From Streptomyces tubercidicus (lineage in GTDB: Bacteria > Actinomycetota > Actinomycetes > Streptomycetales > Streptomycetaceae), in assembly GCF_027497495.1 (NCBI RefSeq), contig NZ_CP114205.1, forward strand, positions 62,001 through 126,000: a stretch of 64,000 nt of DNA, read 5' to 3'. A program made the translations under genes and the position numbers. Position 1 is the stretch's first letter; each line of letters begins with the position of its first letter. Under the pieces are notes generated by a model that saw only the letters and a program-made list of their open reading frames with translations, did no database searches and was not told where the DNA came from. Of this stretch, positions 25,907-33,019 are shown in pieces.

Positions 25907-26236
25907 ATGCAATTTCGCCGAAAGGTTGCTGCGTACGCTATGGCTGCGGCGTCGGCAACCGTGGGGCTCACCGCCACGGCTCCAGTTGCCTCTGCCGCCA
26001 GCGCCAATACACCCGCCGCCGGCGGTACTGCACCCGCCTGCGTCAGCCGCGACGTCTGGGGCGCTGTAGGAGGCTTCGACGTTGCGATCCAGAACAACTG
26101 CACCAAGACCATGCGGGTGCAGGTCATCGTCTCGTTTGGCGCCGACAGTCCCTGCTACACACTGGCGCGGGGGCAGTTCGAGGCATTTGCTTACAGGGGT
26201 ATCACCGGCCGGTACGAGCGCGTAGCTGTGTGTTGA
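25907..26236 (+). CDS. Secreted tendamistat-like (alpha-amylase inhibitor fold) protein
   Basis: 109 residues from the ATG at 25907, with AAGGAG at 25893-25898; the in-frame GTG at 25898 overlaps that site and is rejected. A signal peptide (FRRKVAAYAMAAASATVGLT, cleavage near ASA) precedes a mature domain with exactly four cysteines. Their spacing is 20, 18 and 26, against 16, 18 and 28 as I recall it for tendamistat. SPCYTLARGQ corresponds to the CYAVAPGQ segment of tendamistat. The Trp-Arg-Tyr triad that plugs alpha-amylase is not present (DVWGAVGGF instead), so it may have another target. Confidence 0.6.
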   Translation: MQFRRKVAAYAMAAASATVGLTATAPVASAASANTPAAGGTAPACVSRDVWGAVGGFDVAIQNNCTKTMRVQVIVSFGADSPCYTLARGQFEAFAYRGITGRYERVAVC

Positions 26237-26531
26237 CGCTATATCAGCGATGTTGGCAGGGCCTGGCACACGGCTGCGGGCCAAGATGCAGCCCTGACCA
26301 TTGCTGGCTACGGGCCGGGTCTCCAAGACCGATCACTGGAGATCCGTCTCATGGCCGACTTCGAACCCTCCGAGGACATCACCACCCTCATCTCCGACCG
26401 GACCCGCCGACGCCTTGGCCGGACCGCACCACCGTTCCAACAGCGCTTCGCGCTCCGCCGGCTTCGGGCCGGCGGACTGCCAGCCGACCGCCACCAGTCT
26501 CCGGTCCTTGAGAAAATGCAAACCGTGCCGG

Positions 26532-26760
26532 TTCAATCTGGAGCACACCTTCCGGATGATTAAGCAGACACTGGGCTGGACCCGCCCGAAGTTCCGTACT
26601 CCCGCGGCGGCGGACCGGCGGACCTGGCTGATCATCGCCGCCCACACCCAACTCCGCCTCGCCCGGCCCCAGCAGGTCGCTCGGCTCGAAGAACCGGCGC
26701 GCGGCCACCCGCTACGACAGCGGCAAGACCACCAGACGCCCCGAAAGCATCACCGAACGC
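26532..26760 (+). pseudogene. Transposase C-terminal remnant (DDE, IS701/IS4-like)
   Basis: FNLEHTFRMIKQTLGWTRPK and TWLIIAAHTQLRLARP form the catalytic-Glu helix and tail of an actinobacterial DDE transposase family. The preceding domains are absent and the end is degraded. Confidence 0.7.
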
Positions 26761-26786
26761 GACCAGCTCAGACACTGATCACGCCT

Positions 26787-27062
26787 TCAGAACGGAACGA
26801 CGAGCCCGGCTTCTCGCAATCCAAGCAATGCCCTGCCCATGCACTCGGCGGCCGAGGCCCCATCGGCCCTCATGCCACCATCCAGGGGCCCACCAGAGGC
26901 TGCGAATGTCCACTCCGGCTGACCGCAATGCATGCGCTCCGCATCGACCCGGATCATGGCACCTACACCCTGCTCGCCGAGCCATTCCAGGATGAGCAGC
27001 GTCGCGTCCTCGACGCCGCTGTCGAGGTCCACCTTGGGTCGCCGCCCCATTCCCTTGGCCAT
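26787..27062 (-). CDS. Small hypothetical protein
   Basis: 91 residues from the ATG at 27062 (an in-frame GTG at 27101 would add 13). Readable segments are KVDLDSGVEDATLLILEWLG, WTFAASGGPLDGGMRADG and SAAECMGRALLGLREAGL. The amphipathic helices and central strand look like a real compact protein of a Streptomyces-specific family, but I cannot name it. It is flanked by transposase and integrase remnants. Confidence 0.5.
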   Translation of the reverse strand: MAKGMGRRPKVDLDSGVEDATLLILEWLGEQGVGAMIRVDAERMHCGQPEWTFAASGGPLDGGMRADGASAAECMGRALLGLREAGLVVPF

Positions 27063-27293
27063 GGCCACAACCCTACTCAGCGTCTGGTCGGGCCTCGGCA
27101 CACGCTTTCAAGGACCGCTCCAGCTGCTCTTCGCGGAAGCTCCAGCCGCCGGCGGCTGGGTCGAAACCCGCGATGCCGTCATCAACAACCCAGCCCTGTC
27201 CCCTGTCCTGCGGCGCACGCACCCGGACCGCAGCCACCGCGCTGATCCACTGCGGCGGTTTCTCGTGCGGGGAGACCCAGCACACCCGGAACT

Positions 27294-27746
27294 CTCGGAT
27301 ACGCCGCGATCTACCTCGAGGACGTCATCAACCACCACCGTGCCTTCATCGCCCGCCGCCGGTCTCTGCGGCCCAGCAGCGAGTACCGGGAGCCCACCGC
27401 GCAGGAGTGGCAGGACTTCCTGGCCCACTTCGAGCTGCGGAAGGTCGCCCTGGGCGTCTGCGCACGCGACTTCGGCACCCCGTGCGTCCACGAGCACGCC
27501 TGCTTCTGCTGCCCCGTCCTGCGGCCCGACCGCGCGCAGATACCCCGGCTAGAGGAGATCCACGCGAACCTGCTCGACCGGCTCCAGGAGGCCAAGGAAG
27601 AGGGCTGGCTCGGCGAGGTCGCCGCGATTGAGGCCGGCCTCGCCGCCGCTGAGCAGAAGCTCACCGTGATGCGTGACCTTGCCGCGCGACACACCACTGT
27701 CCATCCCGGCATGCCCGACTTCTGCAGCAGTGCCGGACGCCTTGAT
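27294..27746 (+). pseudogene. Tyrosine-recombinase (site-specific integrase) C-terminal remnant
   Basis: The frame starting near 27294 has no start codon. It reads YLEDVINHHRAFIARRR, QEWQDFLAHFELRKVALG, CARDFGTPCVHEHACFCCPV, LEEIHANLLDRLQEAKEEGW and a stop at 27744-27746 after HPGMPDFLQQC. The Cys-rich segment after the ELRKVALG strand is the characteristic C-terminal extension of a class of Streptomyces integrases. The catalytic core with the Arg-His-Arg-Tyr residues is missing. Confidence 0.7.
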
Positions 27747-27776
27747 ACCGAGTAGTGACGGCGGTGCCGCCTCGGA

Positions 27777-28095
27777 TCAGTGCTGTCGGTCCAAAGCCTT
27801 TACGAGGCTGCGGAGTTCGCTCGACCGGCGGCGGGACATCGCCAGCATCACCGCTTCGAGGAACTCGCGGGCCTGCCATGGGTCACCGCAGCAGGCCCAC
27901 TCCGTGCAGCCGCCCGTCTCGTACTCCCACAGCCGGATTCGGCTGGTAGGCGAAGCTCCGCCAGCGCGCCATCGCCGGGGAAGCGGTGCCGCCGCGGCGG
28001 ACGGGCCGGAAGCAGCGGGTCTACCCGCTCCCACAGGTCATCAGGAACAAGATCGTCTAACACCCCGCAGAACCTGCCCGACGCCTCCCTCAACC
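27777..28095 (-). pseudogene. Two joined fragments: transposase N-terminus and a small helical protein C-terminus
   Basis: Reading from 28095, LVPDDLWERVDPLLPARPPR is the N-terminus of an IS5-type transposase and ends after about 40 residues. In another frame, from about 27960, YETGGCTEWACCGDPWQARE and FLEAVMLAMSRRRSSELRSL continue to a stop at 27777. That ending looks like the C-terminus of a small Streptomyces protein. Neither piece is complete. Confidence 0.5.
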
Positions 28096-28172
28096 ACCAA
28101 CCGCCACACCGAACTCATTCTGAAGTGATCAGTTGATGGAGGCCGCATCCCGGCTCGCGGTCTGGGCCGAGG

Positions 28173-28715
28173 GCCCAGGATGGCAGTCCGCGGCTGCTCG
28201 ACGTTCCGCACACACCGGCCTTGCGTCGCTCGCACGCGGACCATCGCCTCGGCACCATCGCCCGTGACCATGGTCAACTCGCCGCCCGTGCCCGCTCCTT
28301 CGCTACCGGGGAGGAGAGCAACGGCGCGGTCTCCGGCAGACCGTTGCTACCGTCCGAGCAGCTGGCCCAGTAGTTTATCTTCACCGGCCAGGGACCACAG
28401 CGGCCCGGCATGTGCCAGGGCCTGCTGATGAGCGAACCGGTCTTTGCCGATGCCGTGGACGAGATGGAGCCGCTGATCCGCGCGGAAGCCGGCTTCTGAC
28501 TGCGTGAGGTGATCGTCCACCCCGAGCGGTTGGTCGGGCTCGACCGCATCCAGCGCACTCTCTTCGGCGTCCAGGTGGCGCTCGCCGCCGTCTCCGGCGG
28601 AGCGATGGCCGCCGTGATGCTCAGCCCCGACCAGGTGCAGGCAGCCATCAATCGGGCCAGTGCGCAGGGCGGAAGGAATCTACCTTCCGCCCTGCTACGC
28701 GAGTTGGCGTTCTAG
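28173..28715 (+). pseudogene. Type I polyketide synthase remnant (KS-AT linker and acyltransferase)
   Basis: One frame reads RLLDVPHTPALRRSHADHRL, GQLAARARSFATGEESNGAV, then after a stop FIFTGQGPQRPGMCQGLL, SEPVFADAVDEMEPLIRAEAGF, another stop, LREVIVHPERLVGLDRIQ and VQVALAA. This is the KS-AT linker and the start of an acyltransferase domain, whose opening is normally FxFTGQGxQWxGMG. It then jumps to SGGAMAAVMLSPDQV, a later AT segment, so the GHSxG nucleophile region is deleted. Two in-frame stops (28372-28374 and 28498-28500) confirm decay. No other PKS domain is in the window. Confidence 0.8.
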
Positions 28716-28948
28716 TAGAAGAGCCACGAAGGGTACAGGTCTCCCTGTATTACGAATACCACTTCCCCAGCTACTTGAGGTGGGTCCTGATTCGCCAACG
28801 CCGCCACCTGGTACGGGTCACCGGAATTCCCTGCCCACCGCCATTTCTTGGGTTCGTTGCGAGCCACGACTCGTCTCTTGTGGTCGGCTGCCTCCTCCAA
28901 CGTGACGGCCCTGTCTGCAGGGAGTTCTTCGTAATCTTCGCTTCCCAT
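28712..28948 (-). CDS. Small protein, third gene of the Cys-rich (halocin-like) operon
   Basis: 78 residues from the ATG at 28948, with AGGAGG upstream. It is acidic at the N-terminus (MGSEDYEELPADRAVTLEEA), then has KWRWAGNSGDPYQVAAL and a hydrophobic end VAGEVVFVIQGDLYPSWLFY. No family recognised. It starts 45 bases after the previous gene of the same operon, so it probably serves the same peptide as an accessory or immunity factor; that role is inferred only from position. Confidence 0.6.
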   Translation of the reverse strand: MGSEDYEELPADRAVTLEEAADHKRRVVARNEPKKWRWAGNSGDPYQVAALANQDPPQVAGEVVFVIQGDLYPSWLFY

Positions 28949-28993
28949 GTTGGTCCTCCTCTCACACATCCGGCATCGAGTGATGTGGCTGGG

Positions 28994-29422
28994 CTAGCCC
29001 TCCGGCTGAACCTGAATTCGCCGACGACGCCACCATCCCCAGATGATGATGCGATTCAGTCCTTTTCGTCGTTGCGCGCAACTTCCGCATTCCCGAATGC
29101 GAGCCCGCCGAGTGAGGGCGGCGATGGCGTCGCCCAGGCCGAGTGCATGCGGGCGCGGGCGCGGGTCGGAGAGCTGGAGGACCTGCTGCTCCAAGGTCTC
29201 CCAACTCAGAGGGATTTCCGGTCGGATGCGCTCCATGTCGCCTCGGCTCAGCTCTCGCACATCTTCATGGGCGAGGAGCGCCGCCGCTGCGGTCCGTTCG
29301 AGAAGACCGACGTAAGCCGACTCGTTGTCGAGGACCACAACGGCACGGCCTACGCTGTATTTGGGTCTTACGGAACCGCGGCTCGCGGCCGGCTCAACCG
29401 GGACTTCCAGCCAGATGACCAT
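28994..29422 (-). CDS. Unknown protein, second gene of the Cys-rich (halocin-like) operon
   Basis: 142 residues from the ATG at 29422 (CCAGGGAGAG upstream), 17 bases after the precursor gene stop. The N-terminal half is globular (MVIWLEVPVEPAASRGSVRP, VVVLDNESAYVGLLERTAAA). The middle is helical (IPLSWETLEQQVLQLSD) and the C-terminus is strongly basic with CGSC and IIIWGWWRRRRIQ. Such a Trp/Arg-rich end could associate with membranes. No family recognised. Composition is lower in GC than the genome average, as in the rest of this operon. Confidence 0.6.
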   Translation of the reverse strand: MVIWLEVPVEPAASRGSVRPKYSVGRAVVVLDNESAYVGLLERTAAAALLAHEDVRELSRGDMERIRPEIPLSWETLEQQVLQLSDPRPRPHALGLGDAIAALTRRARIRECGSCAQRRKGLNRIIIWGWWRRRRIQVQPEG

Positions 29423-29439
29423 TTGTCTCTCCCTGGAGG

Positions 29440-30096
29440 TTACTGATTGCAGCATCCGGCGGCCCACTTGCACCACCATGAGCAGTCACACGTCGCACAT
29501 GCGGCGCACTTGACGATGCACCCGCCGCAGCGGCCCGCAAGACATGCGAGGAAGGCGATCCAGTTCACCTTCGGACACGAGATGGCCGCACCGAGGCATA
29601 CAGATCCGCAGTCACGGCCAAGACACCCGGTCAGTGCATCCCACCAGCCGTCGACCACCCTCAGCGTGCCCCCCTGGACCGTCGTTTCGGTCACCGCCGT
29701 GTAGTTCTGGTTCGGGGCCTCCAGGGTGAGGGCGTAGATGTTCTCGTATTCGCCCCCGTTCGCCCGCACGATGACTGCCCCGACGGCGAGTTGATCCGTG
29801 CCCGCTGAGTACGCGTTGAACATCCAGTGGAAGTCCAGTTCATTGACGGAGCCTCGATGGTCGTCGACCCCTTCGGGCGGCGCCAGAGGACTGGTCAGAC
29901 TGCTCGTCAGCGAGTAGCCGAAGGAGCCCTCGGAGGCCCTTGTGATGTCATCGGTGCCGAGCCGCTCCGGCAGGGCAGCGAAGAGAGTGGCTATGTCGCT
30001 GTTTGTGGATCGCAGTGATTCGAGTTCTCTCTCCACCTGTCGGGGAGGGAAGTACGTGATTGCTTCGTGGGCAATTGGAGGGAGGGTCGCTGACAT
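29440..30096 (-). CDS. Halocin C8-like bacteriocin precursor candidate (14-Cys C-terminal domain)
   Basis: 218 residues from the ATG at 30096, with AAAGGAG upstream. Residues 1-157 contain no cysteine and form a soluble, acidic domain (LESLRSTNSDIATLFAALPE, VGAVIVRANGGEYENIYALT). Residues 158-218 contain 14 cysteines (158, 163, 167, 174, 185, 190, 193, 197, 200, 203, 205, 209, 215, 216) mixed with hydrophobic and Trp residues (WIAFLACLAGRC, DCSWWCKWAAGCC). A long Cys-free N-part followed by a compact Cys-rich C-part is the layout of halocin C8, where the N-part gives immunity and the C-part the secreted peptide. I see no N-terminal Sec or Tat signal. Homology is inferred from architecture only. 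Confidence 0.65.
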   Translation of the reverse strand: MSATLPPIAHEAITYFPPRQVERELESLRSTNSDIATLFAALPERLGTDDITRASEGSFGYSLTSSLTSPLAPPEGVDDHRGSVNELDFHWMFNAYSAGTDQLAVGAVIVRANGGEYENIYALTLEAPNQNYTAVTETTVQGGTLRVVDGWWDALTGCLGRDCGSVCLGAAISCPKVNWIAFLACLAGRCGGCIVKCAACATCDCSWWCKWAAGCCNQ

Positions 30097-30787
30097 GGAG
30101 TGCTCCTTTCGATTGAACCGCACAGGCGGGAGTGTTGAGAGTTCCGGTACAGATCCCACAAGCATCATGAACCCGGGATCGGTGCCACGCATCTTGGTGA
30201 CGGTGTCTCCATTTCCCAAGTGAACGAATTTGCAACTAAACTGTTGATGCATCAATCTTTGATTTGTAAAAGGTAGTTGCCCCAACGATTGAACGCACCA
30301 CCTCTGATGTTGCACACCACGCATTTTCAGGTAGCCTCCGGTAGCCGTCCCCAGAAGTAAATTAGAGGGCGGCTGCCGTATTTGATCGAAGGTGCCGTCC
30401 AAGCAGTGATCCCCTTGAAGGCTTTTGGTGAGGTCGCAACGCGCCCATAGGTCCTCGTTCGGCTCACCGCGTGATGGTGACCGCGGCACACCTGCAGGGT
30501 GAACGCCGTGGGTAGCACGCTGATTTGAACCCTTAGCCTCGATCTTTCGTGACGGGCCGTCGACGGAGTCGGGGGCCCATTTTGTTGTCGGTGGCCGAGG
30601 ACGGGCAGGCTGAGAGCCCGGGTGTCGTCTCGGGTGGACACCGGGTTTCACTGCTTGCTGGATCCTCTTCTCGTAGATACAGGCGAGTCCGCTGGTCAGC
30701 CAGGGTTCGGCAGGAGTGCGAGCCGTTCAAGGCGCCTGTGTTCTCACGGTCCAGGGCCAGTGGCGGGCGAGGCGGAGGACGCGGCGT
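30097..30787. promoter_or_regulatory. AT-rich upstream region of the Cys-rich operon
   Basis: About 690 bp without a supported gene. From about 30200 to 30350 the sequence is markedly AT-rich for this genome and contains the perfect palindrome TTGATGCATCAA (30244-30255), flanked by TTGCAACTAAACTG and TCTTTGATTTGTAAAAGG. This is the likely promoter and operator of the operon starting at 30096. The farther part (30350-30787) holds only shadows. Confidence 0.45.
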
Positions 30788-31471
30788 GGGCCGGTTGTGA
30801 CGAGCTTCCGCGTGGTCAACGGCCGCCGACAGGTGACAGGGTCGGCCGATATGAACGTCATCAACCACAGCTATGGTGATTCCGGAATTCCCCGATGGGG
30901 CTACCGGATTGAAGTCTCTGCCTACCGTGGCTGGGGAGATGCTCTGAAGGCATCCATCAGCGGCAAGGCAACAAAGGACGGTGCTTACTAGGTCCACAAG
31001 TCGGCCTTTCCTTCCAGGAAATTGGCTCCGCTGAGTTCCTGGAAGCTGGGGGGAGGCTTTCTTCGACACCACGGCAACGCGCTCCGGCGCTATTGGCCGC
31101 TGCGCCACCACGTGGGCGCTGTCCGTCACAAATGGGACCTACGGCACATCGAAATCCTTCTTCAAGCTCAACGAGTTCCGCTGTGACAACGCAACGGCCG
31201 GTAGGGCCACGGTCGGTCACGGCCTCAGGGGAAGAGCTGTGACGAGTACCCCGTGGCCACGTCGAAGGAAGGCCTGTCCGCCGGGGGTCAGCGTCGTACC
31301 TTCCCTGGGTGCTCCATACCCACAGTGCCCTCACGCACGGAAGCTAAGGGGGCAAGCGCCCGCATGATCAGTGTTTCCGATCAGAACTACCGGGGCGGCA
31401 TGAACAGCAGCTTCTACAAAGCCGAGCGGATGTTGGACGGAGATCCTTACCGGGTGTTGATCGGCGACTGA
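30788..31471 (+). pseudogene. Decayed NucA/NucB-type secreted nuclease
   Basis: Pieces in shifting frames give a secreted protein ending in a NucA/NucB domain. These are VNGRRQVTGSADMNVINHSY, GIPRWGYRIEVSAYRGWG, then a stop at 30989-30991, FFDTTATRSGAIGRC, FFKLNEFRCDNATAG, a frameshift, and SCDEYPVATSKEG, SARMISVSDQNYRGGMNSSF and FYKAERMLDGDPYRVLIGD. CDEYP and the QGG-like NYRGG with FY and DxDP are the nuclease motifs. At least one stop and two shifts make it inactive. Confidence 0.6.
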
Positions 31472-31544
31472 CCGCTCATGGAGGGGGCGCTGCGGGATCT
31501 TCGTAGTGCCTCCTCCGTTCCTGCTCACGGGTAGCCTCGTACAC

Positions 31545-32144
31545 GTGACCACATCGTCTGTCATGTTCGTCAACGAAGGCATCTTCGGCATCTCGGACGA
31601 CGCCCAAGTGCCCATGGAAACGGTTCGATGGTCGAACGGCCTCGCCGCTCCGATGGACCACGGAGCGTGGATCCTCACCGGCATCAACACCGGCCATGTG
31701 CGCGTGAAGGCCCAGTGCCTCGATGCCGCACCGCCCGTTAAGGCGGCCGACTGGGAAGAGATCGTAGAGGTCAGCGTGCGGTCGGTCGCCGGCGATCTGC
31801 GCATCAACTCCGGTTACGACATCACGCCCGATGACCTTCCCGCGCTCAACCCCCAAGGACCGGGCTGGTATCGAATGCGCGTCCACGCATCGGGGCGCTC
31901 GACCAACCCGGACGGGGTCAGCGAAGAGCCTGTCGAGGACTACCTCATTGCCGTCTGGCCGCAAGAGCCGGCGGACTCCGTCGTCATCCGCTCCAGCAAG
32001 ATGATCGACGAGGCACTGCTGGCCAACGCCGACACAACACCCGACCACATTTCACACGCGACCCCGGAGCCGGACGACGCAGCCGAAAGCGACCGGAGGG
32101 CCGACGTACGAGCACGACTTCTGCGGTCACTGCAAGACGACTGA
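31545..32144 (+). CDS. Hypothetical protein with duplicated C-terminus; possible immunity factor
   Basis: 199 residues from the GTG at 31545 (MTTSSVMFVNEG if read as Met). The body is beta-rich: GIFGISDDAQVPMETVRW, HGAWILTGINTGHVRVKAQ, WYRMRVHASGRSTNPDG and VEDYLIAVWPQEPADSVV. The last 50 residues (MIDEALLANADTTPD ... RARLLRSLQDD) are acidic and helical and are also encoded, without the rest of the gene, at 4968-5112. It lies 74 bases after the decayed NucA/NucB gene, a place where a toxin's immunity protein would be expected. That link is only positional. Confidence 0.6.
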   Translation: MTTSSVMFVNEGIFGISDDAQVPMETVRWSNGLAAPMDHGAWILTGINTGHVRVKAQCLDAAPPVKAADWEEIVEVSVRSVAGDLRINSGYDITPDDLPALNPQGPGWYRMRVHASGRSTNPDGVSEEPVEDYLIAVWPQEPADSVVIRSSKMIDEALLANADTTPDHISHATPEPDDAAESDRRADVRARLLRSLQDD

Positions 32145-32253
32145 ACCACGAGTCCCGCTCCGTTCTCCTGCGGCTTCCCTGACGAGAATTCCTGGCTCGC
32201 TGTCCACCGACCGCATGCAATGTCGGCCCTGGACATCCCGGGCCGGCAGCAGC
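31999..32253 (+). repeat. Second copy of the 250-bp dispersed repeat
   Basis: Matches the minus strand of 4861-5112. It covers the last 48 codons of the hypothetical gene and about 110 bases beyond its stop. The similarity outside the coding part shows duplication of DNA rather than convergence. Beyond 32253 the two loci have nothing in common. Confidence 0.85.
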
Positions 32254-32452
32254 CCTTGCGCCGGGTCGGCAGGCACCTGCGTTCCTCCTTCAACGCAAGG
32301 ACTGGCACAGCTCCACCGCCGCCCAGATCGCCGTCCCCCACGCAGGAGAGGGGGATCCACAACGCCTCGCCGCTCTCGCCGCCCAGTTGTGCCACCAGTC
32401 CCTGGCCTGGGACGCGCGCACTCGCCACCCGTTCCCGCGCGGGGCGTGTCCG
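32145..32452. other. Gene-free stretch between convergent genes
   Basis: Apart from the repeat end (to 32253) nothing is recognised. The genes on both sides end here; no strong hairpin was found by eye. Confidence 0.35.
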
Positions 32453-33019
32453 TTACCGTCTTGGTCCTGCGATGGCGTACACCACGGTGCCGATCGCGAA
32501 CAGGGCCCACGCGGTCCCGGTGGACGCCGTCGTGGCAGGGGAATAGATCATCCACATGACCACGTCTCCCGCGGTGCCGCCCGGAGGCGGTCCGAAGAGG
32601 GTGAACGCGAGCCAGCCGGTCGGCAGGGTCCATGCGAACTGTGCCCCGCACAGCGCCGCCCCGAGCGCGGCCAGGCCGACCAGGCCCGCGCTGTCCCGGA
32701 CGACGACCTCGGCGGGGGCGAGCTTCACTCCCGCCGCCTGGACCGTCAGCAGCGCCGCACCGGCGCACGCGCCGGCCAGCAGCACGTGCGCCGCCCGGCG
32801 GGGCATCCACCGGATCGCGGCCGTCCTCTCCAGCACGACGTCCCACCCACCGAGCCCGACGGAAGCGGCCGCCACGTTCGCGGTGAGGAGCAGGACCGCC
32901 ATCGCCTGATCCACCGGTCCTGGGCCGTGGAGGGCCCACACCGCCAGCGCGACGAGCGCGACCGCGGCGGCCGAGGCGGGCACCTGCCGTGAACGGGCGT
33001 GCAGGATCAGCCACCTCAT
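32453..33019 (-). CDS. Membrane protein, last gene of the ECF-ABC operon
   Basis: 188 residues, starting at an ATG that overlaps the previous stop by 4 bases. About five hydrophobic segments are visible (VPASAAAVALVALAVWAL, QAMAVLLLTANVAAASVG, VLLAGACAGAALLTVQAA, AGLVGLAALGAALCGAQFAW, TAWALFAIGTVVYAIAG). No soluble motif. It is probably a permease-like partner of the transporter encoded just upstream. Confidence 0.75.
   Translation of the reverse strand: MRWLILHARSRQVPASAAAVALVALAVWALHGPGPVDQAMAVLLLTANVAAASVGLGGWDVVLERTAAIRWMPRRAAHVLLAGACAGAALLTVQAAGVKLAPAEVVVRDSAGLVGLAALGAALCGAQFAWTLPTGWLAFTLFGPPPGGTAGDVVMWMIYSPATTASTGTAWALFAIGTVVYAIAGPRR

Noticed and set aside
30500..30560. Possible tRNA 3' end (GATTTGAACCC) as an attachment site
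   Set aside because: No cloverleaf can be formed around it and no intact integrase is nearby.
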